64,000 bases of DNA from Amoebidium appalachense (GCA_963693365.1 CAVNZM010000009.1:8122001-8186000), one strand, 5' to 3'; numbered from the stretch's first letter, positions 1-12,870 are shown. Notes: generated by a model from the letters alone, not told the origin. Numbers and translations are program-made.

Positions 1-283
1 CTCGGGCACCCACACCCACAAACACATATACCCCCACGGTGCCACCCCCCCACCCCCACCCCCGCTCTTTTTTTTTCCGAGGAGAACATAGTTACTGCTT
101 TGTTACTAAGTAAATTTCTACCAGGTATTCTTTCCACAAGGATGAAAGGCAATGTAAAAGCCTGTGGCACGACAGATAAACTAACCAGGTGCACGTGTGT
201 GTGTGTGTGTGTTGGGGGGGGAAGGGGGGAGGGGGAGGGGGGGGGGGGGGGGGAGGTTAGGTTCATATTAGGTAAACACGCAC
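1..283. other. left-edge non-coding, G-rich
   Basis: Holds a (GT)n stretch near 196-212 and a long G-rich tract at about 213-253. It lies inside or downstream of the minus-strand P-loop NTPase gene, beyond the splice donor at 283/282. I see no further exon before the window edge. Confidence 0.6.
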
Positions 284-1491
284 CTCTTATCGTTTTTAAA
301 ATCGTCCCACTGATCTTCCTCATACCCCCATAGCACACACCCCTGCTTGATCACCTCCAGATCGGGCCGATCGTCATCCGAATCGGAATAGGAATCGGGA
401 TCGGAATCGGAATCTTCGATTGCACTGGCGTCTCTGTGATCACGGTCGGAAACTTCACCATCCTCTTCGACTGCGTCGCCTTTGTGATCAATATCGGAAT
501 TTTCGTGATCGAAACCGGAATTTTCATGATCGAGATCGAAATCTTCGTGATTGGTGTGTTTGTTCTCATCGTCCTTTCTAATCGCGTCTTTGATCCGCTG
601 GGCCCATCTCTCTGCCGTGTGCATTTTCCAGCTGACCGAAATGCTGTCGGCGTGCTCAAACACAAGCATCTGGTAAAAACCGGAGTTATTAATTTATACT
701 TTAAAAATTAAATTTCCAATGAGTGCACAATATCATACAATTATCTGTGCCGAACAGACACATCGGTGCTTCATCAGACACATAAGTAAACAAGCACATT
801 CATCTGCAGCAAAAATTTAGGAATATTTCTAATATCTCTTCACAAACGTCTAAGAGGCACATGGGAGTTTTATCAGAAATGTATGAAAAAAAAATTTTCC
901 CAAGTAATGCAAATAGTGCCAAGCAGACGGATGCCTACAACGATTATGGACTACATAGATGGTCGACAAAAGGCAGACGAACCAAGATGGGATTTATTCA
1001 TAAGCAGACCTCCCGGTGATGTATACGTGTGTGTGGAGAGGTGAAAAGGCTGGGGGGAGGGGAGGGGGGGGAGGGAGGAGGGGGGAGGGGGGGGGGGGGG
1101 GGGCTGCACATGCTGAACAGTTAGAGACTTTGCAAAGGCATGTGTAACGTGTTTGTGATTCTGAGAAAAAACTTGAACTTGGTGGGCGTTTGTCAGTTGG
1201 TTTGTATATGCGTAGACATTTTCTTTCAAAACTATGTGGGCCTTCGTAGGCGCTAGCGGGCGGGCGGGCGGGCGGGCGGGCGGCATGCGCCGGGGGGGGA
1301 GGGGGGGGGGGGGGGGGGGGGGGGGGGAAGTAATCGATTTGGTTTTGTGTGAAGGTATATGTGAGGGGGTGGGCAGACTGGCGTGCATGTGGGTAAGTGA
1401 GAGAGAGAGATAGTGTGTGTGTGTGCTTGTGCATGTGTGTGTGTGTGTTTTTGTTTTTCTTTTCTTTTTTTTTGTGTGGGGAGGGGGAGAA

Positions 1492-1532
<41 letters not shown>

Positions 1533-1606
1533 ACGGGATGATGGGGGGTATTGGTGGGTATGGGGGAGGATAGGGGATGGGTGGGTGGGTGGATGGATGG
1601 ATGGAT

Positions 1607-1646
<40 letters not shown>

Positions 1647-2124
1647 GACAGGGGGAGGGGGGGGGGGGGAGGGGGGCAGGAGAGGAATACTTGAGCACTT
1701 GTGGAGGAATACACAGTAGGTTCACCTATGGGGTCGACCAGTGGATATTTTTTCATCTCCTCCAAAATCCTTGCAGTGTTTTGACTCTTTTCCGCCCACA
1801 ATCCTGCTGCCAGATTTTCAATGTCGTTGTGTTTTTGGATCACGTCTGCGACTTTATCATCGGCCAGAAAGACACGGCGAAAAATGACTTTCTCACCAGA
1901 CCGCTCGCGTGAAATCAGTTCCTGAGGGGAGTATTTTTTTTTTTTTTTTTTCCGTGTTAGGTATGCGGCGTAAAACTAAACGTGTGACAGAAACTGAGCC
2001 CCATGGCATTTGGTTGATTCAAGCCTATATTAGTTTAGGCACGTTTCTGGTGTTTGTTGTCTGGTGTGTATGTGTGCATGCAAAGTGAAGGTGGTGGGTA
2101 ATGGTGGTGGTGTGTGGTATGTGT

Positions 2125-2155
<31 letters not shown>

Positions 2156-2876
2156 GGGGGGGGGGGAACAAGGGAATGGACATGCGGTGCGAATGTGTGA
2201 ATCAGATGGGGGAACCCATAATGAGGGGTGGGGGGTGGGTGGGTTACTGTGCATGTGCGTGTGTCCTGTGGGATTCTTGGGGGGAAGGGGTGGGGTGGGG
2301 TGGGGTGGGGTGGGGTGGGGGGGAGGGTGGGGGGGAAGGGGGGGAGGGGGGGGGGGGTGAGGGGGGGGGGAGGGGGGGCTAGGGTGTGCCTGCATACGGG
2401 TATCATAAACGGCTGGTTGCGAAAAATGTGGGAAGAGAAGGAATGGGGATTTCGGGGGGGGGGGGGGGGGGGGGGGGGGTTGGTAGGGAGGACGGGGGGG
2501 AGGGGGGGGGGGGGGGGGGGGGGGTATATACTTACCGCCTCAAGAACAACCACACCCCTCTCTGCATGAGCAGCATACTCAGCATCCGATATCTGCGCAC
2601 ACAGTACAAAGAGTTAGTATAGGCAGGTAGAACATCAGATGCATATCCGAGATATAAAACATAAAATCGTACTCTCACAGCAGCAAACAACCAGACTTCC
2701 CATGCTTTCCCCCACCCTTTATATCCAACGAAACACATCAACACACCAGCCTCTTATATCTCTCTTGCCATTTTTCCTTTTTTGCTGCTCTTTGCACAGC
2801 GTAGTACCTACCCTTTGCCCTTTGTCCAAAAAAAAACCTTCAGAGAGAGGGAAGGCCCGGGGGGAGGGAATACGCG

Positions 2877-2911
<35 letters not shown>

Positions 2912-3176
2912 GTTTATTAAACGTGTGAGCAGAATAAGGCAACCAGGTATTACGTGCAAATGACAACCAAACGACAGCCTCCCCCCCCCCCCCCTCCCCC
3001 CGGCTCCCCCTCCCTTCCCCTCCAAATCCCCCCCCGCCCCCCAAAAAACGCGCCTGCACTCGGGCGCACACACGCCCAACACACATGTGCACGCACATGT
3101 ATGTACGCATCCACGCACCCGCGCATGCAAACAGAAGCATGCACACACATGCACACCACCCCCACCCCCACCCCCC

Positions 3177-3208
<32 letters not shown>

Positions 3209-3244
3209 ACACACGTAATCGTGCACGCACGCACGCACGCACAT

Positions 3245-3309
<65 letters not shown>

Positions 3310-3319
3310 CGCACGCACG

Positions 3320-3354
<35 letters not shown>

Positions 3355-4184
3355 CCATAATCCAACACACCTTCAACAATCTTCCGATAACGTCTGTCAA
3401 CGTAGATTTTCCCGCCCCCGACTGACCCACCAACCCAACCGTAGGTGGGTTTGAAATTGCCTTGATGCATTTCACCAACTCCTTGAGGATGAGATCGTAC
3501 CTACGCCCCGTATCCCTGCCTGCTGATTGGATGATCTCAGGTACCTCTTGCATGATATCGTGGCAGGCACTCACGCTTTGCCGCAGAGTGACGATCGGGG
3601 GTACTGCATGGGTCGTTGGTAAAAAAAACAGATTTTGTGTGAAGAAGCCTCCTTCTCCCCCCCCCTCCTCCACACCCCACCCACCCACCACCACCACACA
3701 TGCACACACATCTGCCCCTCCTCATCCTATCACCAGCCTCCCAACCCCTAAATAACCGATTCTTTATATTCCCCCTGCACCCGTCCCTCCTCCCCCTTCT
3801 CTTCTCTCTCTGTGTCATCCCCTTCTTTCCCTCCCCAGCCCCCTCCCCCCTCCCCCTTTTCCCCCTCCCAAGTCCCCCATACCAAACTCACAACATCCCA
3901 ATCACCAAAAAAAATAACTGAGCTCCCCCCAACCCACACACGTACACACACTCTCTCTCCCTCCCTCCCTCCCTCCCTCCCTCCCTCCCTCCCTCCCTCC
4001 CTCCCTCCCCACAACATCCCATTCACCAACCAACCGTAATGATCTACTTCATATCCTCCCCCTCTCCCCCCCCCCCCCCCCCCCCCCCCTCCCCCAAACA
4101 CACACACACAACACACCCTCCATCCCCCTTCCTCCCCTCTACCCCCCTCCCCTCCCTCTATTTCTTTCTCTCTCCTTTCTACCC

Positions 4185-4215
<31 letters not shown>

Positions 4216-4896
4216 AGAAAAAAAGAAAAGAAAAGAAAAGAAAAAGAAAGAAAGAAAGAAATCCATCAGCAGATTTGTCGGTACCTGTTGTGTTTGTCGG
4301 TTTTGCCCTGTAGACCTTCACCATCATCCCCCGAAAACCCCTCGGTCTCATGCCGATACGCTCGTACTGTGTCTTGTGTGTCCTCAACATATTATCCACA
4401 CACTTGCACACATTCTCCAACTGTTCGCCTGGAGTCCGTTTTGACGTGCAAATTTTCCCCAACCCAAGCAATCCAAGCTCGTAGAGTTTTGTGGCAAGCT
4501 CTCGCACTGTGAAACCTTCAACCTGCAGGCATGCAAAGGCAGAAAGGAGAATGTGTAGGGTGGAAAGACAAAAGAAAAGCAGAAGATGTCCCTCACCCAA
4601 AAGATGTAATCGTTGGGTGAGGGACGGGGGGATTACTGTGAAACCTTCAACCTGTAGGCATGCAAAGGCAGAAAGGAGAATGTGTAGGGTGGAAAGACAA
4701 AATAAAAGCAGAAGATGTCCCTCACCCAAAAGATGTAATCGTTGGGTGAGGGACGGGGGGATTAGAGAAACGGTGCTGAAATGAAACAAGGGGGGTTGGG
4801 TGGGTGGAGGAGGGGGGCGAGGGAGGAAGGGGAGGGGGGGGGGAGGGGGGAGGGGGGGGGGGGAGAGAGAGGGAGAGAGGGAGAGAGGGAGAGAGG

Positions 4897-4927
<31 letters not shown>

Positions 4928-5084
4928 AGGGAGGGAGGGAGGGAGGGAGGGAGGGAGGGAGGGAGGGAGGGAGGGAGGGAGGGAGGGAGGGAGGGAGGGA
5001 GGGAGGGAGGGAGGGAGGGAGGGAGGGAGGGAGGGAGGGAGGGAGGGAGGGAGGGAGGGAGGGAGGGAGGGAGGGAGGGAGGGA

Positions 5085-5123
<39 letters not shown>

Positions 5124-6264
5124 CTGAAGGAAGAAGGATGAATGGTCGGTGAGTGGGTGAGAGCAGGCCCGGTCTTCAGGGAGAAGGAAGGAATAACGGA
5201 AGAAAAGGGAAAAGCCGGAGAAGGGAGTTTCGGCTTCTTTTTTTTTTTTTTTTTTTGGGGGGGGGGGGGGGGGAGGGGGGGAAGCGAGTGGGGGGGGGAG
5301 GGGGAAGGGGAGGGGGGAGGGGGAGGGGGAAGGGGGGGGGGGGGGGAGGGGTGGGAGGGGGAGAGGGGGAGGGGGGGGGAGGGGGGGGGGAGGTGGGGGG
5401 GGAGGTGGGGGAGGAGGATTGATGTTTACTGCCGATGCAGTCCAGACTAAGGTGATGTGTTTGCCAAACAGCCACACCGACCTCCCCGTCTTCCAACAAG
5501 GATGGTGGGGGACGGAGGAGGGTGGAGGGGGGGAGAGGGGAGGGGGGAAGGGGGGAGGGGGGGGAAGGGGGGGGGGGGGGGTGTTTGTCTTCCATTTGGG
5601 GGGGAGGGGGGGGGGGGGGGGAAGGAGGCTGATAATCTGATGGCTTAAGCGTTTAATTTATTTTTATTTTTCTTCATTTGTTTCTCTTGATGAGAAAGGA
5701 AAAGAGGGGGAAAGGGCCGGGGGGGGGGGGGGGGGGGGGGGGTTGTTGGGTGGGGGGGGGGGGGGGGGGGGGGGAGCTCTTTTTTCCTTTAAGAAGCAAA
5801 TAAAACCAACACTTATACCTATTATTGTTGATACCAATAGTTATATCCATAGATGCTATCAAAAAAACGGTTACTGTGTATAGATTATGACAGAGAGCTC
5901 TTACCGGGTCTTGTCTCAGCAGTGCCAAGTGGTGAGCTGTCTTCATGTAGCCGGAATTCTGCACCTGTTAGTGTTCCCAATGAAAATGAGTGGATGTTCA
6001 CATAACCAGCTTTATTATACATAACATGATGAGATTCATCGTAAGAAGAATGCGCCATAATTAGGCATTGCAGGTGCATATCTGTAAAATCAATCATTCC
6101 ATCTCATAAGTTATGGAAAGTAACTGCCGTGTCATACATTTTTCTTTTTCATTTTTTCTTCCCCCCCCCCCCCCCCCCCCCCCCTTTTTTTTTTTTTTTT
6201 TTTTCTTCTTTTCTTTCTTTTTCTTTTATTTTTCTTTTCTTTTTCTTTTTCTTTTTTTTTTTTT

Positions 6265-6313
<49 letters not shown>

Positions 6314-7449
6314 AAGAGAAAAGGCTAAAGGTGGAGTGTCGGGAGAAAAGGAAGCAGCGCGCTTACTTGGGGCAGAAAGTTAAAAGATTAATACTATGGA
6401 TGAAATAAGAGGGGGAGGATAACGGGTGTTTTACACTGTTCTGTATATTCTTTGGCAACGTGGCATTGTGAGTGTAATAAATGGCACGGCTGAATCTATG
6501 AGCAAGTGCGTATGTTGCGTTGTGTGTGTTTGTATTGACGTTTGTGTGATAAATGATGATAAAATAAGTTTACATGTGTGTGTAGGTACATGCATGTGCA
6601 CGTGCATTTACATAGTCTTCATGGATGGTCCGTGTGGTCGGGTGTTAACAGTTGCAGTGATCTACACGAACCACACAATTCCCACAAAGTGCGTAAGCAC
6701 ATACAGTGTGACACACACGCACACACACCTGTATGCCTGCCAACTGCAACCACACCTAATGTGTACCTTGCAGGCATGTACAGACAACACATACGTGCAT
6801 CTAAACATGCACGAAGAGAACTCGGGGATCAAAGGCAAACAAAAACACATCCCCACAGTACATACTGATTGCCCTGTGACAAGAGTTACTGAAGGGCACT
6901 TGATCAATTCGGCATAACACCAATAAGTGGGAACTTACATCAGAAATGGACGCAACATAGGCCTCGAAGACTGCCTGTATGTGGAGATTTGCGTGTGAGT
7001 GCGCATTAATAATAATAATAATAATAATAAAACGTAGCGTCATATGCCTTTGTTATTGTCGTAATGTGTGTCCGTCATTGCTTTTTATGTGATTAGCATC
7101 ATCATGGCCCACTTCAAAAGACAGTGTAAATCTAGTGTGTGTATGTGTAGATGTGCAAACCGTCGTGTGTTTGTGTCAGATCCAACCAGCTGGGTGTGTG
7201 TTGGTGTGAGTTACGCATGTGTGCTTGAGCGTCACATAAATTATGGAAGAGGCTAATAGTGTGGTTGGTGAAGGGGAGAGCTGGGGGGGGGGGGGGGGGG
7301 GGGGGGGGGGGAAGGCTTAACGGTAAGAATTGGGCCAGAAAGGTTAATGCACGAGGAAAGATCGGAATACTCGGTGAATGATCATATAACCAACGAAACA
7401 CCAATCCACCCCTCCTTTCTTTCTTTTTTTCTTTCTTTCTTTCTTTCTT

Positions 7450-7483
<34 letters not shown>

Positions 7484-7495
7484 GCCAGACAGTTG

Positions 7496-7527
<32 letters not shown>

Positions 7528-7750
7528 ATAATGACAGGCACGAAAGACTAACATACAACAGCTAAACTTGTTGGCTACAGGAACCTTACCGGATACTTCT
7601 CTTGCACAATGGTGGACAACATCGTTCCCTGTTCTCCATCTGTGTCCCAGTGCAGCATAATTAGAAGAGCTTGTGAACGCGGTCAAAAATAGTACGAAAA
7701 CCATGTAACACTACCGTTGTCTTTTTCCTTTTCAAACGGGAAAAAAAAAC

Positions 7751-7784
<34 letters not shown>

Positions 7785-8275
7785 GAAGAGGGGGGGGGGG
7801 GGGGGGGGGGGGGCGGAGGGGGGGGGGAGGGGGGGGGGGGGGGTGTGCTGGCCGAAGGCATTTGTTATCAGCCCAAGCTTTCTCTCTTTTTTTATATATA
7901 CTCATTCGAATATAACCTTTGCGCATGCATGTGTGATCCTAAGTTGAACTTCCGTCATTGTGCAAAAATTAATCGGACCAATCCAGAAGGATGGGGAGGG
8001 GGAAGGGTGCCTTCGCGCGTGGGGGGGGGGGGGGAGGGGGGCGAAGGGGGGGGGGGGGGGGGGGGGGTTGGAGGGAGAAGCCCCGGGGGGGAGGGGGCCG
8101 GGGGGGGGGGGGGGGGGGAGGGGGTTAGATTTCATGGTCTGTTTGCAGATGATAGGGGGCCGGTGACAGGAAGGAACATACCAGAAAACTGCACAAACAT
8201 GAGATACTCAGGCGGGTCAAAGTTCTTCGGTTGGCCATCGTGGCCCGTGATGGCCACAACTTTTCGCTCTGCCAT
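284..8275 (-). CDS. P-loop NTPase/GTPase gene, 8 exons seen, 3' end outside the window
   Basis: Exons joined by GT-AG sites and phase: 8275-8182, 7669-7590, 5964-5905, 4522-4285, 3603-3371, 2592-2536, 1921-1691 and 669-284. They give about 459 codons with no stop, and a donor after 284 means the gene continues leftwards. The start is the ATG at 8275 (MAERKVVAITGHDG). A Walker A motif GQSGAGKST sits at about residues 217-225, after a helical, basic N-terminal part. Exon 8 is very acidic, with repeated DHEN and SDSD blocks followed by a WGYEEDQWDDF patch. The P-loop context (VGLVGxSGAGKST) resembles dynamin-like or SLIP-GC-type GTPases, but the G3 and G4 motifs are not visible here, so the family is inferred weakly. 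Introns carry long G/C homopolymers, (CA)n and (GGGA)n. Exon 4 has a duplicated 3' splice site (see the 4507-4764 repeat). Exon joins are confident; the function is not. Confidence 0.7.
3249..3306. repeat. (CA)n microsatellite
   Basis: A pure CA run lies in an intron of the P-loop NTPase gene, flanked by further CA/CG-rich and C-rich tracts (2980-3350). Long TH- or CV-rich open frames across it are repeat artefacts. Confidence 0.9.
3958..4008. repeat. (CCCT)n array
   Basis: A tetranucleotide array of about 12 copies in an intron of the minus-strand NTPase gene. It is followed by C-homopolymers and an A-rich tract (4060-4260). Confidence 0.9.
4507..4764 (-). repeat. 129-bp tandem duplication carrying a 3' splice site
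   Basis: Two adjacent 129-bp copies (4507-4635 and 4636-4764) differ at only a few bases. Each contains, in minus-strand sense, a 3' splice acceptor (ctgcag or ctacag) followed by the first codons of exon 4 (VEGFTV). The unit is 43 codons long and stays open in the sense frame. Use of the distal acceptor (exon start 4651) would therefore add 43 mostly hydrophobic residues without a frameshift. Confidence 0.85.
4918..5084. repeat. (GGGA)n array
   Basis: About 165 bp of near-perfect GGGA repeats, flanked by (GA)n. It lies in the intron between exons 3 and 4 of the NTPase gene. Glycine/arginine/glutamate-rich open frames over it are artefacts. Confidence 0.95.
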
Positions 8276-9425
8276 GGTGCCAAAGAATAAAGACTCCACA
8301 AAGCGAAACAGATGTTACTTCAGATGGGTAGATCTGTCTAGTTGGGATGGTTTATTTCCACAAAACCGCTTGCGAGACAAAACTACGCTATGGCACGAGT
8401 AAATCAAGGACAGGCGCGACTCACACGACAGGCACGACTCACACGAATGGCACCCATAATGAAGACCCGCCCCCCCCCCCCCCCCAAAAGGGGGTTCTAG
8501 TGGATGGTGGTTGAACTGGTAAGTGGTGTCGAGCAGTAAAAAAACTAGAACTTCACACCGATTGCCAGTAGATGTACCTAACAACAAAACCCAAACTGCA
8601 CATCAATTTTTTTCTCTCCAGCATATGAAGAAAGAAGAAAAAAGCATTGTTAACCCAGCATCTAACAGCATGTATAAATATTGTAGTTCGTGTTTTCGCC
8701 TAACATGTCCAGAATAGGCACTACCACAGAAATGATCTTCCCATTTGTCAAAAAAAAAGAAGAAGAAGAAGAAGAACGAAACAGCAACAAAACACACAGG
8801 ACTGCCACAGAGCCTGTGTAATAGAAGGCCATTTTTTCCAACTGTTGTCTTTATTTTTTCCTGTCAGCACCTTCGAATTCACTTGTCCTAGGCTGAGCTC
8901 GAGAAGAACACACGTGACACGAAACGAATCTCTCCCAAGGCCTTGCCCAGGACTAAGCCTTTCGCGCCAAATAGTCTAAGGGCGCTGACGTCATGAGCCG
9001 GCTATTTTGAGTCGATTGTGAGAGTAAACTCCTAACTGGAGTTAGCATCGTGACAGCGATCTTGGCACTTGCTCGCTTGTTGGGTCACCCGGTGGGAGGT
9101 GGGGGTGGGGAAGCTGGGTGGGGAGGGAAAGGGAAAAGAAGGTTACATAGTGCTGACACGTACTGACGGTGCCACGCGCCATCTCTGAGCTATCGACGGC
9201 GGCCCTTCCTTCTTCGCAGCCCGCGCGGTCTTTTTCCTTCGCAGCCTTCCTTCTTCGAATTCGCAGCAGTCATTTCGCATACACAGATAAGCAATGACAT
9301 TACTAGCGAGACATTTCTGCTGAGGTAGGAAGGAAAATAAGGCACCACCTCAGTAGGTGGTAGTACATAGTGCGTGCGTCATCCAACTCTTAGTGAGGAT
9401 TTTCGGGTTAAGAGTAAACTTGACC
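8276..9425. promoter_or_regulatory. probable promoter region with E2F-like and CRE-like sites
   Basis: This mostly unique block lies upstream of the minus-strand NTPase start (8275). It contains TTTCGCGCCAAA at 8960-8971, which matches the E2F consensus, and a perfect TGACGTCA palindrome at 8986-8993. A (GAA)n-like stretch sits near 8757-8777. A possible plus-strand start codon lies at 9426, so the region could serve both strands. There is no transcript evidence; the assignment rests on motif content and position. Confidence 0.4.
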
Positions 9426-9727
9426 ATGGATTATGTAGGTATAGCTATTGATCTCGACTCCACGTGAGTACCATATATTGTAAGAGAAATAAAGTCAGCC
9501 GAGCTTGAGAAAGCCCCTGATGCTTAAGGTTGCATATGATCTGCTTAAGGTTGCATCATATGCATGAGCTAGGCTAAGCACGTGAACAGGTATGTTCAGA
9601 GACAGGAGGTGTTTTTAGAGAGCTGTGTAGGCTATCGGTGCCATGAACTGCCGGGTGTGTACAACTGTGACAGCATGTGCCTGTGCACCTGCATACGTAG
9701 ATGCGATGTGTGATCTTGACCAACTAC

Positions 9728-9764
<37 letters not shown>

Positions 9765-11588
9765 CCCCGCCTCTCTTCCTGTAGTGCGTAAAACATCAGG
9801 CCTGGGGTAAATAAACAACAAAACACTGACACACAAAAAAAGCCGTTAGAACAAACCCTAAATTGCTGAAGTTTATAAACTTGTATAGGGTTATCAAACC
9901 GAGGTTAGACAACTTCTCAATTCTTACTACTTCACATCTACCACAGTGTCATTTCACAAACCACACGTTCGATTCCATAAGTCACGAGCGGAAGGATTTT
10001 TAGCACAGCATTTGCCTGCTTTGGAACAAACTACATATCCATATACTCGTACATTTCTTGCAAAGTTTCATCTAGTTGTGCCCAGGCCATTTCGACCTCG
10101 AGGTTATCCGTTACTTCCTGCATGTTTTCAACCGTACTCTCTACCTTTGCAAGTTGCGCTTTAGCCACCGTATTCAACCGCTGAATTCTTTTCATGTTCT
10201 GATTCTGTTCATGCTCCGGTACGACAGCATCCGCGCCTGCGCTATGCTCTCCCCGCTCATTCCCACTTCCGAGGACCGAAGCTATTTTCACTTGCTCCAT
10301 ACCCATCTTTAACCTCTTTACTTCCGTTGTTCTTACCACCACGGGGGTTAAAGGAGGGGGTATTGCCGTAAGCGCCTTAAAGCATTCCTCAAAAGTTTGT
10401 GTGACCTGTGGGTTGGCCAGCTGCTCCGGTTTAGCAACACTAGCCATCAGCGCAGTTCGTGGGGTGGGTGGAACGACAAAAACCTCTCTGTTTCTCCTCT
10501 GCCGGGCTCTTATTTCGTCCCTGCGATGTCTCTCTTCCTCGTCATCCGGTTCTGGTACAGCTGAGTTGGTTTCTGTTTTGTTACGTTTGAGTGCCGCCTT
10601 GATTAGACCTACAGGCATGATTTTCCCGGACGTCTTACTCCTGTGGGGTCTCTTGCTCGCACGCTCGTTCTTTGCGTTGTCGCCGTTGATCGATGTATTG
10701 TGTAATTGGCTATCTACACTGTGGTTCCCGTTTACATCTCCCTCGCCTGTACACTGTGATTTTTCTCCTGTCCTTCTGTTCATTTTCACCCCTCGATGCC
10801 CTTGCTTTGAGAAAAATAAATGGCAGTGATGTATGGGAGATGCCGGAGGCATCTACCTCTCCCCGGTCAGGCACAAACCAACTCTTGCATCGTTGTAACG
10901 TCCTTGAAGCTACGCTACGTGTGGAACGTTGGCTCAGGGTCGCGGGGTCAACCTCCTTCTCACTACCCGTGTGCAGGTCCGACTGACTCTTCGTTTTGCG
11001 TAAAAGAAGAAGGACACCTCGTCCTCCATCTCTACGCTTTCGCTCCCTTGCCCCTGCCTTATTCGAAGGTTGGTCATCTTTTGGAACCCCGGATACTTCT
11101 TGTGAAGGTGCGGTTTGAGGAGGGAAAACAAGGTCCTCTATAGCTGCCTTTGTGCTTCTGTTACCGCTTTCATTGCTTGTGTCTGTGTGCGCATGTGGGG
11201 CCACCTCTGCTACCGCCTGCCCCATCTTATATTTTGTTTATATCGAACTACAGAGAGGGAAGAATGAGGGAACACAAAGTAAAACGAACACAGTAGGAAG
11301 CTTCACTCGTCACAAATCTTGAAACTGAGGAAGCTGTTAGAAAAATTAGGTAGTGCTCTTTGTTTTGTGACAGGAAAGCGCCTGGCCAGATATTGGCAAG
11401 ACCTCCTGCTCTGACGGGCCTGGAAACGGAGGAGTGCAGATCGGAATGCAGAAATGGAACCGGCTGGGTAAGACTAAGATTCGATCATAGTATTGAATCC
11501 AAGTCGCCAGATTGTAGTCAACTCAGCGCTGTGAAAGAAACATCGCTATACAAGTATACAAGTCACAACGATTATATTTTCATAATAT

Positions 11589-11635
<47 letters not shown>

Positions 11636-11725
11636 AACACACCGATTGACCGTGGAGCTGGTGTAGTTACATACATGTGCCTTTCGGGGGTTTCAGAAAA
11701 GATGGTGAACCGTTGTTGCCAAGGG

Positions 11726-11760
<35 letters not shown>

Positions 11761-12870
11761 GGGGGGAAGGAGAGGGGAGGGGCACTGGCGCACACAGTCT
11801 CACGTGTATATACACATACAAACACGTATGTCCATGCTCTCACTCTGGAACTCTAGAAGAGGCAGGGGAGAGACAGATCACAGCCCGTGGCATGCGCACC
11901 GTAAGTTACATAAACACTCGGGCACCAAGTGACAGCACAGGCCACATGCTACTTTGCACGCACGCAACCAAAACACTGGGGCACACAAGTCACACGCCCA
12001 CTGTGACTCGCAGCACACGCGTGCACGTGCACGCACACCGCCTGACACGCGCGCGCGCGCGCACAAGCACACACACACACGCGCGCACAAAGAGCGCCAT
12101 GGAGCAACCTAAAACACAAGAACTTTTTCCGCACGACTATTGTATAACTATGTTGAAGAGAAGAAGCTGTGAAGAGGTGCGCACCTACAAGCACTTACAC
12201 AACACCAACGACACGCAACCATCACCGTCGGCACACACTAATACAGCTTACATACCACACGTTGGGAGGGTGATGAGTATGCACCCAGTGCCTGCCGCCC
12301 ACACACCCACAGCAAGCACAAACATACACGCTCACACAGACACAGAGACACACGCACATACACACACACTGAGCATGCGGAAGCTTCCTTAGAGAGAGAC
12401 ATAAACGTTGTTCGGCACAAGTACTTACCGTTCGGAAGGACTTGGTGGGGGAGGGAGGAGGGAGTGAGGGAGAGGCGAATATTCTTGAGTATTGATTAGA
12501 GCCGGCGAAGAGGGACAACTCGCGGCCATTGATGACCGGGAGATTGGCGACCAGCACAGTTAGCTATAGAAATTGAGGACAAAAGGGGGATATAGAAGGG
12601 GGGGGGGGGGGGCTTTTCAAGGAGGCGGTGGATGGGGGAGGTGAGGGGAGGGGGTATGCCGGCGGGGGGGGGGGGGGGGGGGGCGCCCTCGCTGCACGTT
12701 GAAAGGGCCCTTTTTGGCGTATATATAACCCGACACCAACTTTGCACAGGTCTGCTCAGAAGCTCCTTCGGATTTTGTAAATGGGCACGTGGGCATTTCT
12801 TGCACGAGGCTCACAGTTGCAGGCATGGTTGGATCGCCTAGCCGCAGACACTACTCTTATGAGGCAACTA
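9426..12870 (+). CDS. weak candidate: plus-strand exon chain
   Basis: Four stretches can be joined in phase. An ATG at 9426 (MDYVGIAIDLDS) has a donor gtgagt. A segment starts near 11372 after ttttgtgacag and ends at a gtaaga donor. A segment near 12090-12176 reads AMEQPKTQELFPHDY and ends at gtgcgc. A segment from about 12750 follows tttgcacag and reaches a stop near 12870. The protein would be about 115 aa with no recognised domain. The chain would span the minus-strand gene at 10031-11225 and overlaps another candidate at 12425-12826. Every join is only a plausible splice site, so this may be chance. Confidence 0.15.
10031..11225 (-). CDS. orphan charged, coiled-coil-prone protein, 2 exons
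   Basis: Exon 1 is 11225-10857 (123 codons from ATG, MGQAVAEVAPHAH) and exon 2 is 10804-10031. They join across a 52-bp GT-AG intron (10856-10805), which restores the frame between two overlapping open frames and gives 380 aa. The protein is hydrophilic and low-complexity, with many Arg/Lys/Ser/Glu and basic clusters such as RKRRDGGRG. The C-terminal 60 residues are likely helical (KRIQRLNTVAKAQLAKVES and on to EMYEYMDM). No transmembrane segment or known domain is seen. Codon use looks like ordinary coding sequence and there is no homopolymer inside, unlike the surroundings. I do not recognise the family, so no function is offered. Reading it as two separate single-exon genes is less likely because the first frame would end in a basic tail after the intron. 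Confidence 0.6.
11590..11628. repeat. (CA)n microsatellite
   Basis: A short CA run in the spacer right of the orphan gene. A G-run follows at about 11728-11759, and CA/CG-rich DNA continues at 11890-12100. Confidence 0.85.
12425..12826 (-). CDS. weak candidate: small minus-strand gene, two exons
   Basis: An ATG at 12826 opens MPATVSLVQEMPTCPFT and can be spliced from a gtgtcg donor into an exon after ctatag (start about 12564). That exon reads LTVLVANLPVINGRELSLFA and ends at a strong gtaagtac donor near 12429. Both joins are phase 0. The continuation further left is unclear because the DNA becomes CA-rich; one option ends after about nine codons. No family is recognised. Confidence 0.25.

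Noticed and set aside
951-2569. Pro-rich or Gly-rich open frames over G/C homopolymers
   Set aside because: They arise from homopolymer runs; the genuine exon here (1921-1691) is short and bounded by splice sites.
4918-5084. CRISPR-like array
   Set aside because: Simple GGGA repeats without spacers in a eukaryotic intron.
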